Positions 6,718 through 14,227 of a DNA stretch of 17,251 nucleotides are shown here, piece by piece. The notes under the pieces were generated by a model. That model had not been told where the DNA came from and did not search any database. It was given only the letters and a program-made list of their open reading frames with translations. Position 1 is the stretch's first letter. Every line of letters starts with the position of its first letter. A program made the position numbers and the translations under genes. The DNA comes from an uncultured Muribaculaceae bacterium (GTDB lineage: Bacteria > Bacteroidota > Bacteroidia > Bacteroidales > Muribaculaceae): assembly GCA_910586975.1 (NCBI GenBank), contig CAJUKX010000044.1:1-17251 (forward strand), given 5' to 3'.

Positions 6718-7560
6718 ATGAAACGCATTGCTCTTATAATCTTTTTTATGGCCGCAATCATAGCGCCCTACTCCATGCAAGCCCAGATAGTATCGGGCGA
6801 CAGTGAACGTTTCAACCCCGACAGCATAAGCCGCGACTTCAAGAATCAGCCTTATTTCGGCCTGTACAAGGACAACTACTTCATTTTCGGGCCTCCTGTA
6901 GGGCCAAAACCCACCAAGGAGAATACCAACATCAAGTTCCAAATTTCCATAGCGCAGCGACTCACCAATGCCACGCTGCCCGGCGGTACATACCTGTATC
7001 TGTTTTATTCACAGAAATGTTTCTGGAACGTTCTCGAGAACTCCATGCCCATGACCGACCTCAACTTCAACCCGGGTATCGGTATTACCAAGCCCCTGTT
7101 TGTAAAAAACAGGTATGTGGGTAAGCTGAGCCTGATACTCGAGCACGAGAGCAACGGTCGCGACAGTATATGGTCGCGTTCGTGGAACAAGGTGTCGCTC
7201 GCGGCCAATATCATAGTAGACCCGCACCTCAGCGTGGCCGGCAAGGTATGGATTCCGATTATCGACGGCCAGAACAACCGCGACATCCTGCACTACTGCG
7301 GCCTATACCAGACCTCGGTGCAGGTAAACAGCACCAACCGCAAGTTCTCGGGTTCGCTCACGCTGGTGAAGCGTCTGGGCAACTTCTTCAATTACAATAC
7401 CATACTCGAACTTGCCTACCGCTTCTCGCGCAAGAGCAACCAATATCTTTTCCTGCAATATTACAACGGCTACGGCGAGGGACTGCTCGACTACAAGGTA
7501 TGGAAATCGCAGGTGCGCATAGGCATCGTTATCAAACCCCAACTGTTCAGCGACTTCTAA
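6718..7560 (+). CDS. pldA: Outer-membrane phospholipase A (OMPLA/PldA family)
   Basis: Predicted outer-membrane beta-barrel enzyme that hydrolyses acyl chains from phospholipids reaching the outer leaflet. In characterised OMPLAs activity needs Ca2+ and dimerisation. The 280-residue chain begins with a signal peptide (MKRIALIIFF... with cleavage likely after MQA, near residue 22). The active-site segment LEHESNGRDS is followed by IWSRSWNK. H143, S145 and N157 have the same spacing as His142, Ser144 and Asn156 of E. coli OMPLA, and S153 with R148 sits where Ca2+ ligands are expected. Alternating hydrophobic strands continue to the C-terminus, which ends QLFSDF with the terminal Phe typical of outer-membrane barrels. 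The start at 6718 is chosen because it leads into the signal peptide and follows the promoter box. It is transcribed alone. Confidence 0.9.
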   Translation: MKRIALIIFFMAAIIAPYSMQAQIVSGDSERFNPDSISRDFKNQPYFGLYKDNYFIFGPPVGPKPTKENTNIKFQISIAQRLTNATLPGGTYLYLFYSQKCFWNVLENSMPMTDLNFNPGIGITKPLFVKNRYVGKLSLILEHESNGRDSIWSRSWNKVSLAANIIVDPHLSVAGKVWIPIIDGQNNRDILHYCGLYQTSVQVNSTNRKFSGSLTLVKRLGNFFNYNTILELAYRFSRKSNQYLFLQYYNGYGEGLLDYKVWKSQVRIGIVIKPQLFSDF

Positions 7561-7913
7561 GTGCTGTACATACCCGGTAAGCAATACCATACAAAAAATG
7601 GCATTCGCAGAAAGCAGATTATACAGTAGGGCAAACTCTTCCTATTTAGACGGCTTTCTACGAATGCCCTATGTTGGGGTACGACCGTCCGGGCATGTCC
7701 TCCCTACGGTCGTACATACCCGGCTACTAGCTTACAGGCTTCCTTCGGATGCCAACTTCCCGACAGCCAAGGCATTACCCCCTATCCAATAAAAAACACG
7801 CCAAAAATGATATCTCGGTACTGCAGCTCAGGGCATGAGCTTCCTCGAGATGCCATGCTATTACAATCTCACCATCAATATCGAAGCTGTGACATACCAT
7901 CTTAATAACACAA
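7561..7913. other. Non-coding region rich in inverted repeats between pldA and glgB
   Basis: No convincing gene. Several structures are visible. (a) A 16-nt inverted repeat, ggcattcgcagaaagc (7600-7615) against 7653-7668 with 15 of 16 matching, around a 37-nt loop. (b) A perfect 10-nt inverted repeat, gtacgaccgt (7679-7688) with acggtcgtac (7706-7715). (c) An overlapping alternative stem, ccgggcatgt (7689-7698) with acatacccgg (7714-7723), 9 of 10. (d) A direct repeat tacatacccgg at 7567-7577 and 7713-7723. (e) A two-part hairpin, atctcg/cgagat (7812-7817, 7846-7851) enclosing agctca/tgagct (7825-7830, 7836-7841). No promoter box was recognised, so whether it is transcribed is unknown. It could be pldA 3' untranslated sequence, a decayed mobile element or an unannotated RNA. 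Confidence 0.5.
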
Positions 7914-7945
7914 TCGGCGCGGACTCTTGCAAGAGTCCGCGCCGA
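7914..7945. terminator. 32-nt perfect palindrome at the end of glgB
   Basis: A fully self-complementary GC-rich sequence whose left arm is tcggcgcggactcttg, centred at 7929/7930. As RNA it would form a hairpin of about 14 bp with a minimal loop on either strand. It starts 23 nt beyond the glgB stop on the minus strand. The tract following it on that strand is only moderately T-rich (attgtgttatta), so it may be a terminator without a strong U-run or an mRNA-stabilising 3' end. It may also stop read-through from pldA. Confidence 0.6.
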
Positions 7946-7968
7946 CTGTATCTATCTATGTATCTATC

Positions 7969-10050
7969 TTACTTCTTGGCCGAACTGCGGCGTCCGGGTT
8001 TGTGCTTTTTGAGCACCATGGCGCTGCGGGCCGGTATGTACAGGCGCAGCCACTCTACGCCGGCGGGCGAGTAAAGCTCATCGGGTTGGGTGAAGTGCTC
8101 CACATGCTCGTCGATGTTGCCGTATCCGCCAAAGGCGGGATTGTCGGTAGACAGCACCACATCGTACACACCGCCGGGGGCGAGGATGCCGTAGCCGTCA
8201 AACGACTTGAAGGGATTGAAATTGAACACAAACACGAGGTCGCCGCGCATGAATGCCAGCACCTGGTCGTCGTCCTTCTCCCAAAGCTTGCGCATGGGCA
8301 GCGACTGGAAGTTGTACACACCCGACACAAGCTCTACCATGGCATTGTCGAAGGCATTGAGATACTTGTACTTGAGGTCTTCACGGTCTACGAGGTCCCA
8401 CTGGCGGCGGGCATACTTGTAACTCCATCCGTTGCCCTCTCGCGGGAAGTCGATCCACTCGGGATGTCCGAATTCGTTACCCATGAAGTTGAGATAACCG
8501 CCGTTGATAGAGGCAAGGGTCACCAGGCGAATCATCTTGTGCAGAGCCATGCCGCGGGCTACGGTCATATCGTCGTCGTCCACACTCATGTGCCAGTACA
8601 TTTTATCGTCTATAAGGCGGAAAATAACTGTCTTGTCGCCTACAAGCGCCTGGTCGTGGCTCTCGACGTACGAAATGGTCTTCTCGTCGGCGCGGCGGTT
8701 GGTGAGTTCCCAGTATATGGAGGTTGGATGCCAGTCCTCGTCTTTCTTCTCCTTGAGAGTCTTGATCCAATAGTCGGGTATACCCATGGCCATACGGTAG
8801 TCAAAGCCTATGCCGCCGTCGGCAAAGGGCAGAGCCAGGCCGGGCATACCGCTCATTTCCTCGGCAATGGTGATGGCTCGCGGATTCAGCTCGTGTATTA
8901 GCTTGTTGGCCAGTGTGAGGTAAGTGATGGCATTCACATCCTGACCGCCGTTGTAATAATCGCCATAGCCGCCGAATGCCTGTCCGAGACCGTGGTTATA
9001 GTAGAGCATTGAGGTAACGCCGTCGAAACGGAAACCGTCAAAACGGAACTCCTCAATCCAGTATTTGCAGTTTGAGAGCAGGAAGTGCATCACCTCGTCC
9101 TTGCCGTAGTCGAAGCAGAGCGAGTCCCATGCCGGATGCTCACGGCGTCCGTCGCCGTAGAAGTATTGGTCATACGAACCGTCGAGGCGGCCGAGGCCCT
9201 CGTTCTCATTCTTCACGGCGTGCGAATGCACAATGTCCATTATCACGGCTATTCCCTCGGCATGTGCAGCGTCGATAAGGCGGCGCAGCTGGTCGGGGGT
9301 GCCGAAACGGCTCGACGGAGCATAGAAGCTCGACACATGGTAGCCGAACGAGCCATAGTAGGGATGCTCCTGTATGGCCATTATCTGTATGGCGTTGTAG
9401 CCGTCCTTGGCTATGCGGGGCAATACATTCTCGCGGAATTCATCGTAGGTGCCCACGCCCTCGCGGTTCTGGGCCATGCCTATGTGACATTCGTATATGA
9501 GCAGAGGCTTGGTATCGGGCTTGAAGTCGGTCACCGCCCACTTGTAGGGTTCTTTCGGAGCCCACACCTGTGCTGCAAACAGATGCGTGTCGGGGTCTTG
9601 TATCACACGGTCGGCGTATGCGGGGATGCGCTCGCCGCTGCCGCCTTCCCATTCCACAAGCATCTTGTAGTTCTGGCCGTCCTTGAATGCACGTGGACCC
9701 CAGCTGCCTTCCCACACACCGTTGTCGATGCGTTTAAGGGTATATTTGGCAGTAGGCTGCCAATCTGAGAAATCGCCTATAAGGGTGATTTTGGTGGCGT
9801 TGGGAGCCCATTCGCGAAACACCCAGCGGCCCTCGGCTGTGCGGTGCAGCCCGAAATAGCGGTGGGCGTTGGCAAAATCGCTCAGCGAGCCTGAGGCTGA
9901 AGTAAGACGTTTTTCGGCATCAATGGCATCCTTATGGCGCCCGGTGATAGCATCGGCGTATGGTTCGAGCCATGGGTCGTTCTTTATGATAGGCAGAACT
10001 TTGGGACGGCGCTTGCGCTTTGCCGTGCCCCGGGTTGAATCTGTTGGCAT
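7969..10050 (-). CDS. glgB: 1,4-alpha-glucan branching enzyme (GH13)
   Basis: Cytoplasmic glycogen branching enzyme that cuts alpha-1,4 chains and re-attaches them in alpha-1,6 linkage. The 693 residues contain a lysine/arginine-rich N-terminus, a CBM48-like beta domain (about 60-150), a GH13 barrel (about 190-560) and a C-terminal beta domain. The four conserved GH13 regions are visible: DIVHSH (272-277); GFRFDGV with the nucleophile D343; IAEEMSG with the acid/base E397; and YVESHDQ with H465 and D466. The overall flavour (NPRAITIAEEMSG, NEFGHPEW) resembles the eukaryotic-like branching enzymes common in Bacteroidales rather than the E. coli type. It has its own -7 box and a palindrome at its 3' end; no other glycogen gene is adjacent. 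The start at 10050 follows the promoter by 43 nt. Confidence 0.96.
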   Translation of the reverse strand: MPTDSTRGTAKRKRRPKVLPIIKNDPWLEPYADAITGRHKDAIDAEKRLTSASGSLSDFANAHRYFGLHRTAEGRWVFREWAPNATKITLIGDFSDWQPTAKYTLKRIDNGVWEGSWGPRAFKDGQNYKMLVEWEGGSGERIPAYADRVIQDPDTHLFAAQVWAPKEPYKWAVTDFKPDTKPLLIYECHIGMAQNREGVGTYDEFRENVLPRIAKDGYNAIQIMAIQEHPYYGSFGYHVSSFYAPSSRFGTPDQLRRLIDAAHAEGIAVIMDIVHSHAVKNENEGLGRLDGSYDQYFYGDGRREHPAWDSLCFDYGKDEVMHFLLSNCKYWIEEFRFDGFRFDGVTSMLYYNHGLGQAFGGYGDYYNGGQDVNAITYLTLANKLIHELNPRAITIAEEMSGMPGLALPFADGGIGFDYRMAMGIPDYWIKTLKEKKDEDWHPTSIYWELTNRRADEKTISYVESHDQALVGDKTVIFRLIDDKMYWHMSVDDDDMTVARGMALHKMIRLVTLASINGGYLNFMGNEFGHPEWIDFPREGNGWSYKYARRQWDLVDREDLKYKYLNAFDNAMVELVSGVYNFQSLPMRKLWEKDDDQVLAFMRGDLVFVFNFNPFKSFDGYGILAPGGVYDVVLSTDNPAFGGYGNIDEHVEHFTQPDELYSPAGVEWLRLYIPARSAMVLKKHKPGRRSSAKK

Positions 10051-10093
10051 ATATGTTATAGGGTTATGGTTGTCAGTATCTTTTTGAATAACG

Positions 10094-10101
10094 CAAACTT
10101 A
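10094..10101 (-). promoter_or_regulatory. glgB -7 promoter box
   Basis: TAAGTTTG on the minus strand matches TAnnTTTG and lies 43 nt upstream of the glgB ATG. No clear -33 element was found. The surrounding intergenic sequence (10051-10265) is AT-rich and otherwise featureless apart from the divergent psd promoter box. Confidence 0.55.
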
Positions 10102-10227
10102 ATCAAAAAAATCGGAATAATATGTGTTTTAACATTTCTTAAAGAGTCTAATTCAATGTTTTTTATACAAGAAGTCATAATTTATGAAAAATTTCACAAA
10201 ATCTGAGGTTATTACAATTATTTGATA

Positions 10228-10235
10228 TAACTTTG
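10228..10235 (+). promoter_or_regulatory. psd operon -7 promoter box
   Basis: TAACTTTG matches the Bacteroidota -7 consensus, 30 nt before the psd ATG at 10266. It probably drives the whole psd-pssA-DUF4834-DUF2461 run, since no other box or terminator is seen until 12823. Confidence 0.6.
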
Positions 10236-10265
10236 CATTTGGTTATAACCTGATTTGACACACTG

Positions 10266-10934
10266 ATGAGAGTAAAAATTCACCACGAAGGCACTAACAT
10301 TCTTGTCGTATCCGCTATAGCGATAGCTGTAGTGGTGCTACCTTTGTGGCTGTGGGTCAGGCCGATGGTATGGCCCATATCAGTCACTGCGGTGCTTGGT
10401 GTGCTGTATCTGCTCACGGTCAATTTCTTCCGTTCGCCCCGCCGCCACTTTGAAGGCGACCCCCACAATGCAGTGGTGGCAAGCGCCGACGGCACTGTGG
10501 TAGCTCTCGAAGAGGTCTACGAGCCCGAGTATCTGAAGTGCCGCTGCCTGCAACTGTCTATTTTCATGAGCGTACTCAACGTTCACGCCAATTGGTTTCC
10601 GGTAAACGGCGAGGTGATTCATACCGCCCACCATTCGGGCCGCTTCATGGGCGCATATCTGCCCAAGTCGAGCACCGAGAACGAGCGTTCTACCGTGGTA
10701 ATCCGCACACCCGAGGGCCAACTGGTGCTTGTAAGGCAGATTGCCGGAGCCATCGCCCGCCGCATAGTGACTTATGCCGAAAAAGGCACCGAAGCTTGTA
10801 TCGACGACCACATGGGCTTCATCAAGTTCGGCTCAAGAGTAGATATATATCTGCCCCTTGGCACCGAAACTTACGTGAACCTGGGCGACAAGACCACCGG
10901 CGGAGTCACCCTCATCGGGCGTCTAAGGCCATAA
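10266..10934 (+). CDS. psd: Phosphatidylserine decarboxylase family protein
   Basis: Inner-membrane-associated pyruvoyl enzyme that decarboxylates phosphatidylserine to phosphatidylethanolamine. The 222-residue length fits the short, archaeal-type Psd seen in Bacteroidota. A hydrophobic segment pair (about 12-55) anchors the N-terminus. The candidate self-cleavage triad is D75 (SADG), H107 (NVHANWFPVNG) and S190 in KFGSRVDIYLP. Cleavage between G189 and S190 would create the pyruvoyl group and a short alpha subunit. It lies 45 bp upstream of pssA, which makes the phosphatidylserine substrate, so the two consecutive steps are co-transcribed. The start at 10266 follows a TAnnTTTG box. Confidence 0.94.
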   Translation: MRVKIHHEGTNILVVSAIAIAVVVLPLWLWVRPMVWPISVTAVLGVLYLLTVNFFRSPRRHFEGDPHNAVVASADGTVVALEEVYEPEYLKCRCLQLSIFMSVLNVHANWFPVNGEVIHTAHHSGRFMGAYLPKSSTENERSTVVIRTPEGQLVLVRQIAGAIARRIVTYAEKGTEACIDDHMGFIKFGSRVDIYLPLGTETYVNLGDKTTGGVTLIGRLRP

Positions 10935-10979
10935 CTGCTTGAAATCTTCCGGTTTTAACGCACTCTAACACAAAGACAC

Positions 10980-11684
10980 ATGCCCAATAAAATAATAGGA
11001 TCAGTACCAAATCTCATCACCCTTTGCAACCTCCTTTCGGGCTGCGTTGCCATATATATGGCATTTCATCTCGATGTGGAGTTCGGCCCCCTCACCGGGC
11101 TGCATTGGTGCTGGATAGCAATAGCGGCCGCAGCGGTGTTTGACTTCTGCGACGGCGCCACATCCCGACTGCTCAAGGCTTATTCTGAAATAGGAAAGGA
11201 GCTCGACTCACTCAGCGACCTCGTGAGCTTCGGCGTAGCACCGGGAATGATGATTCTCAACCTTATACTCGGCTACTCCATGCACCCCTGGCTATGCTTC
11301 GCAGCCCTGCTGATACCGCTGCTGGGTGCATACCGATTGGCCAAATTCAACGTTGACACCACCCAGACAACCTCGTTCCGCGGCCTGCCAATCCCGGCCA
11401 ACGCCATATTCTGGATAGGACTTGCCGCCTGGATAGGACGCTACGGATACCCCGGCACCGCGGCTATGGTGCTGCTGATTATAGTGATGTCGTCAATGAT
11501 GGTGTGCAACATGCGCATGTTCTCGCTGAAATTCAAGAATTTTGACTGGCACGAGAACTTCCGGCGCTACATACTCATACTTGCAGCCATCTGCTTTGTC
11601 ATCGTATGGCAGGTTTCAGGCTTTGTATGGGTTATAGCCCTCTATATTTTCATCTCGGCTCTCGGTCGCAAGGAAGCCGAATAA
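10980..11684 (+). CDS. pssA: CDP-diacylglycerol--serine O-phosphatidyltransferase
   Basis: Integral inner-membrane enzyme of the CDP-alcohol phosphatidyltransferase family; makes phosphatidylserine from CDP-diacylglycerol and L-serine. The 234 residues form several transmembrane helices. The catalytic signature is complete in its acidic residues: D55-x2-D58-G-x2-S62-R63-x8-G72-x3-D76-x3-D80. The only deviation from D-G-x2-A-R is serine at the alanine position (62). The following LVSFGVAPGM is diagnostic of the PssA branch. It sits directly after psd and 24 bp before the DUF4834 gene, consistent with one phosphatidylethanolamine operon. Confidence 0.95.
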   Translation: MPNKIIGSVPNLITLCNLLSGCVAIYMAFHLDVEFGPLTGLHWCWIAIAAAAVFDFCDGATSRLLKAYSEIGKELDSLSDLVSFGVAPGMMILNLILGYSMHPWLCFAALLIPLLGAYRLAKFNVDTTQTTSFRGLPIPANAIFWIGLAAWIGRYGYPGTAAMVLLIIVMSSMMVCNMRMFSLKFKNFDWHENFRRYILILAAICFVIVWQVSGFVWVIALYIFISALGRKEAE

Positions 11685-11708
11685 TTTCCAAGTTTTTTCT
11701 CTCCAATA

Positions 11709-12050
11709 ATGGGTACATTCATACTACTTCTTGTAATATTTTTTATAATCATACCGCTGGGAAAGGCTCTTTGGCGCGGATATCAGTTCCATAAACAATG
11801 GAAAAAGGCTACCCGCAGCATGCGCGATGCCTTCAACCAAAGCACTCGCCAACAGTCGGCCGGCGCCGGCTCACAAAAGTCGCAGTCGTCTCGCTTCAAA
11901 AAGAAAAAGATCAATCCCGACGTGGGCGAATACGTGGTATTTGAGGAAATATCGTGCAACGTAGGCCAAAGCTCGGCAGAAACGAGCTCCGAAACCCGCT
12001 ACAGCTCTGAGTCGCAGGTAGAAGATGCCGTATGGGAAGACATCAAATAA
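11709..12050 (+). CDS. DUF4834 family protein
   Basis: A small 113-residue protein of unknown function. Residues about 3-18 are a strongly hydrophobic helix (TFILLLVIFFIIIPLG). It is followed by a basic stretch (WRGYQFHKQWKKATRSMR), a low-complexity Ser/Gln/Lys linker (about 40-75, including FKKKKINPD), and an acidic tail. The topology suggests a single N-terminal membrane anchor with a cytoplasmic C-terminal part. The hydrophobic start, the YVVFEEI segment and its position after pssA match the DUF4834 family of Bacteroidota as I recall it. It is probably co-transcribed with pssA (24 bp gap) and the next gene (11 bp gap), hinting at a membrane-lipid-linked role. That link is inference. Confidence 0.75.
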   Translation: MGTFILLLVIFFIIIPLGKALWRGYQFHKQWKKATRSMRDAFNQSTRQQSAGAGSQKSQSSRFKKKKINPDVGEYVVFEEISCNVGQSSAETSSETRYSSESQVEDAVWEDIK

Positions 12051-12061
12051 GCCGATGACCT

Positions 12062-12727
12062 ATGACACCCGAATACATCAGATTCCTGCGCGAATTGCGC
12101 GATAACAACAACCGCCCCTGGTTCAAGTTGCATAAAGAAGAGTTCGACGACCTGCGCGCTCAGTGGATTGCCGACATCGACACCCTTATAGCCAAGTGCT
12201 CGCAGTGGGAGCCGGCTTTCGGCATGCTCTCGGGCAAGGAGTGCGTATACCGCATATACCGCGACACCCGTTTCTCGCTCGACAAAACACCCTACAAGAC
12301 TCACTTCTCGGCCGGCCTGTCGCCCAAAGGACGCACCAACGCAGTGGCCGGGTATTATATATCGGCCGGTTTTGAAGAAGGTTTCACCGGCATATACGGC
12401 GGTATCTGGAACCCCGACGCTGCCATGCTGCGCAAGCTGCGCCACGCCATTGCCGACAACGACGACGAATTCAACGAAATAATAAACAATCCCGAATTTG
12501 TAAGCGCATTTCCCGCATGGTGCGGACGCTCGCTCAAGACCATTCCCAAAGGCTGGCCCAAAGACCACCCCATGGCTCATGCCCTGAGGCTGATAGACAT
12601 AGGCCGCGAACACCTTGTGGCACCGGAGTTTTTCACACAGCCCGACTGGACCGACCAAGCCTCGCACCTGATGCAGATATTCAAGCCGCTCAACGACTTC
12701 ATAAACTACTCCCTCTTTGAGGAATAA
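12062..12727 (+). CDS. DUF2461 domain-containing protein
   Basis: A 221-residue soluble protein of the DUF2461 (TIGR02453) family, whose biochemical role is not known to me. Family hallmarks are the N-terminal FLRELRDNNNRPWFKLHKEEFD segment and the central YRIYRDTRFSLDKTPYKTHFSA block (about 61-82). A GGIWNPD and a later RSLKTIPKGWPKDHP follow. No signal peptide or membrane helix is seen. It is the last gene of the psd-pssA operon (11 bp from DUF4834) and is followed by a hairpin terminator. The association with phospholipid genes may be incidental. Confidence 0.9.
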   Translation: MTPEYIRFLRELRDNNNRPWFKLHKEEFDDLRAQWIADIDTLIAKCSQWEPAFGMLSGKECVYRIYRDTRFSLDKTPYKTHFSAGLSPKGRTNAVAGYYISAGFEEGFTGIYGGIWNPDAAMLRKLRHAIADNDDEFNEIINNPEFVSAFPAWCGRSLKTIPKGWPKDHPMAHALRLIDIGREHLVAPEFFTQPDWTDQASHLMQIFKPLNDFINYSLFEE

Positions 12728-12822
12728 TTGACCTGACCCGCTGATTATTCGGCATATAGAAATCTTAAAAAATCTGAATATTGGCGTAATTCCGACACTT
12801 ATTTCCGTTTTACTCCAAAAGT

Positions 12823-12859
12823 TTGTCCGTTTTGAAAACTCCAAAATGGACAATTTTTT
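12823..12859 (+). terminator. Intrinsic terminator at the end of the psd operon, abutting the RND promoter
   Basis: The arms ttgtccgttttg (12823-12834) and caaaatggacaa (12842-12853) pair over 12 positions including one G-U. The 7-nt loop is followed directly by T6 (12854-12859). The -7 box of the efflux operon starts two bases later, so this inverted repeat also covers the -33 region and could serve as an operator. Confidence 0.7.
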
Positions 12860-12860
12860 G

Positions 12861-12868
12861 TAATTTTG
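12861..12868 (+). promoter_or_regulatory. RND efflux operon -7 promoter box
   Basis: TAATTTTG matches the TAnnTTTG consensus, 59 nt upstream of the adaptor ATG at 12928. The -33 position would fall within the loop or right arm of the preceding hairpin, where no clean TTTG is seen. Confidence 0.55.
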
Positions 12869-12927
12869 CGAGTTACAAATTTTAGAGACTCATTATCAAG
12901 ATACAAATCTTACAGTAAATATAAATT

Positions 12928-14112
12928 ATGAAGCGTAAATCGTTTACCTTTACCTGCCTCACACTATCGGCTATGGCAATCGCCTCACTGGCCTCGTGTT
13001 CAAACAAGCAGGATGCCGCACCGCAGGCTCAGGCTCCCTCTCTGCAAGTTCTCACCGTTGAGCCTTCAAACTCTGAACTGTTCAAAAACTACCCGACCAC
13101 CCTCAAGGGTAAGACCGACATCGAAATCCGTCCTCAGGTAAGCGGATTCATCACCCGTGTACACGTAGACGAAGGTCAGCGCGTGCGCAAGGGTCAAGCT
13201 CTCTTCACCATCGACCAGGTGCAGTACCAGGCCGCCGTTGACCAGGCACAGGCTTCGGTAAACGCAGCCAAGACTGCAGTTGCCAACGCCCAGATCAACG
13301 CCGACAACAACAAGGCACTCTACGACCGCAACATAATCAGCGAAAACACATGGCAGGTGAGCTTCAACCAGCTCCAGCAGGCCAAGGCACAGCTCGCCCA
13401 GGCCCAGGCTGCCCTCACCAACGCCAAGAAGAACCTGTCGTACACAGTGGTTACCGCTCCCAGCGATGGTGTTGTAGGAACCATCCCCTCGCGCGAAGGA
13501 TCGCTCGCATCGCCCTCGTCGGTGACTCCCCTCACCACCATCTCCGACAACTCTGAGATGTACGCCTACTTCTCGCTCACCGAGAAAGACCTCCTCGATA
13601 TGACCGACAACGGCACCACCAAGCTCGATGCCGCCATCAAGGCCATGCCCGCTGTGTCTCTCACCCTGGCCGACGGCACCAAATATCCCATCCAGGGTAA
13701 GGTAGCCACCGTATCGGGTATCATTGACAACTCAACCGGTGCTGCATCGGTCCGCGCCCTCTTCGACAATCCCTCGGGCATGCTCCGCAGCGGTAACACC
13801 GGTATGGTCAACATCCCCGTCACCGCCGAAAACGCCATCGTTATCCCCCAGAAGGCCACTTTCGAAATCCAGGACCTCAAATACGTATTCGTGCTCAACG
13901 ACTCAAACATGACCGTAAACACACCCATCGAGGTACTTCCCCTCAACGATGGTAAGAACTACGTGATTACCTCGGGCCTCAAGGCCGGCGACCGCGTGGT
14001 TATTGAAGGTGTCGGCACAAGCGTACGCGCAGGCATGCCCGTAAACCCCGTTGACGCCAAGGCTGCCGCAGCCGAAGCACAGCAGCAACAGCAGGCTCCC
14101 GCTCAGAAATAA
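12928..14112 (+). CDS. RND efflux periplasmic adaptor lipoprotein (AcrA/MexA type)
   Basis: Membrane-fusion subunit that bridges an inner-membrane RND pump and an outer-membrane channel in the periplasm. The 394 residues start with a lipoprotein signal: a hydrophobic segment then LASC, placing the lipidated Cys at residue 24. The first barrel-sandwich/lipoyl half includes IRPQVSGFITRVHVDEGQ (about 66-83). An Ala/Gln-rich alpha-hairpin coiled coil follows (about 97-165), with repeated QA/AKAQLAQAQAAL heptads. The second lipoyl half includes TVVTAPSDGVVG, followed by beta-barrel and membrane-proximal domains. The tail is Gln/Ala-rich (five Gln in a row near the C-terminus). It lies 115 bp upstream of the permease gene with which it forms an operon. 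Substrates cannot be told from the sequence. Confidence 0.94.
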   Translation: MKRKSFTFTCLTLSAMAIASLASCSNKQDAAPQAQAPSLQVLTVEPSNSELFKNYPTTLKGKTDIEIRPQVSGFITRVHVDEGQRVRKGQALFTIDQVQYQAAVDQAQASVNAAKTAVANAQINADNNKALYDRNIISENTWQVSFNQLQQAKAQLAQAQAALTNAKKNLSYTVVTAPSDGVVGTIPSREGSLASPSSVTPLTTISDNSEMYAYFSLTEKDLLDMTDNGTTKLDAAIKAMPAVSLTLADGTKYPIQGKVATVSGIIDNSTGAASVRALFDNPSGMLRSGNTGMVNIPVTAENAIVIPQKATFEIQDLKYVFVLNDSNMTVNTPIEVLPLNDGKNYVITSGLKAGDRVVIEGVGTSVRAGMPVNPVDAKAAAAEAQQQQQAPAQK

Positions 14113-14139
14113 TTCTACAAACCATATCAGCGAATTTGA

Positions 14140-14184
14140 AACAAAGCGTTAAGGCCATGCTGACTGTTGCGCCTGACCTTTGTT
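14140..14184 (+). other. Hairpin between adaptor and permease genes
   Basis: aacaaag (14140-14146) pairs with ctttgtt (14178-14184), and inside it aggc (14152-14155) with gcct (14171-14174). There is no T-run after it, so it is not a typical terminator. It may tune relative expression or stability of the two cistrons. The 115-bp gap is long for an operon and has no recognisable promoter box. Confidence 0.35.
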
Positions 14185-14227
14185 CTCTCACAAGCTACAA
14201 AAAATAATTTAATAAAATCTCCTATAG

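Noticed and set aside
7598..7792. 64-codon open frame between pldA and glgB
   Set aside because: It runs straight through two inverted repeats, resembles no known protein and has no promoter; the DNA structure explains the sequence better.
7927..8901. 324-codon plus-strand frame
   Set aside because: Antisense to the glgB catalytic and C-terminal domains, whose motifs are clear on the minus strand.
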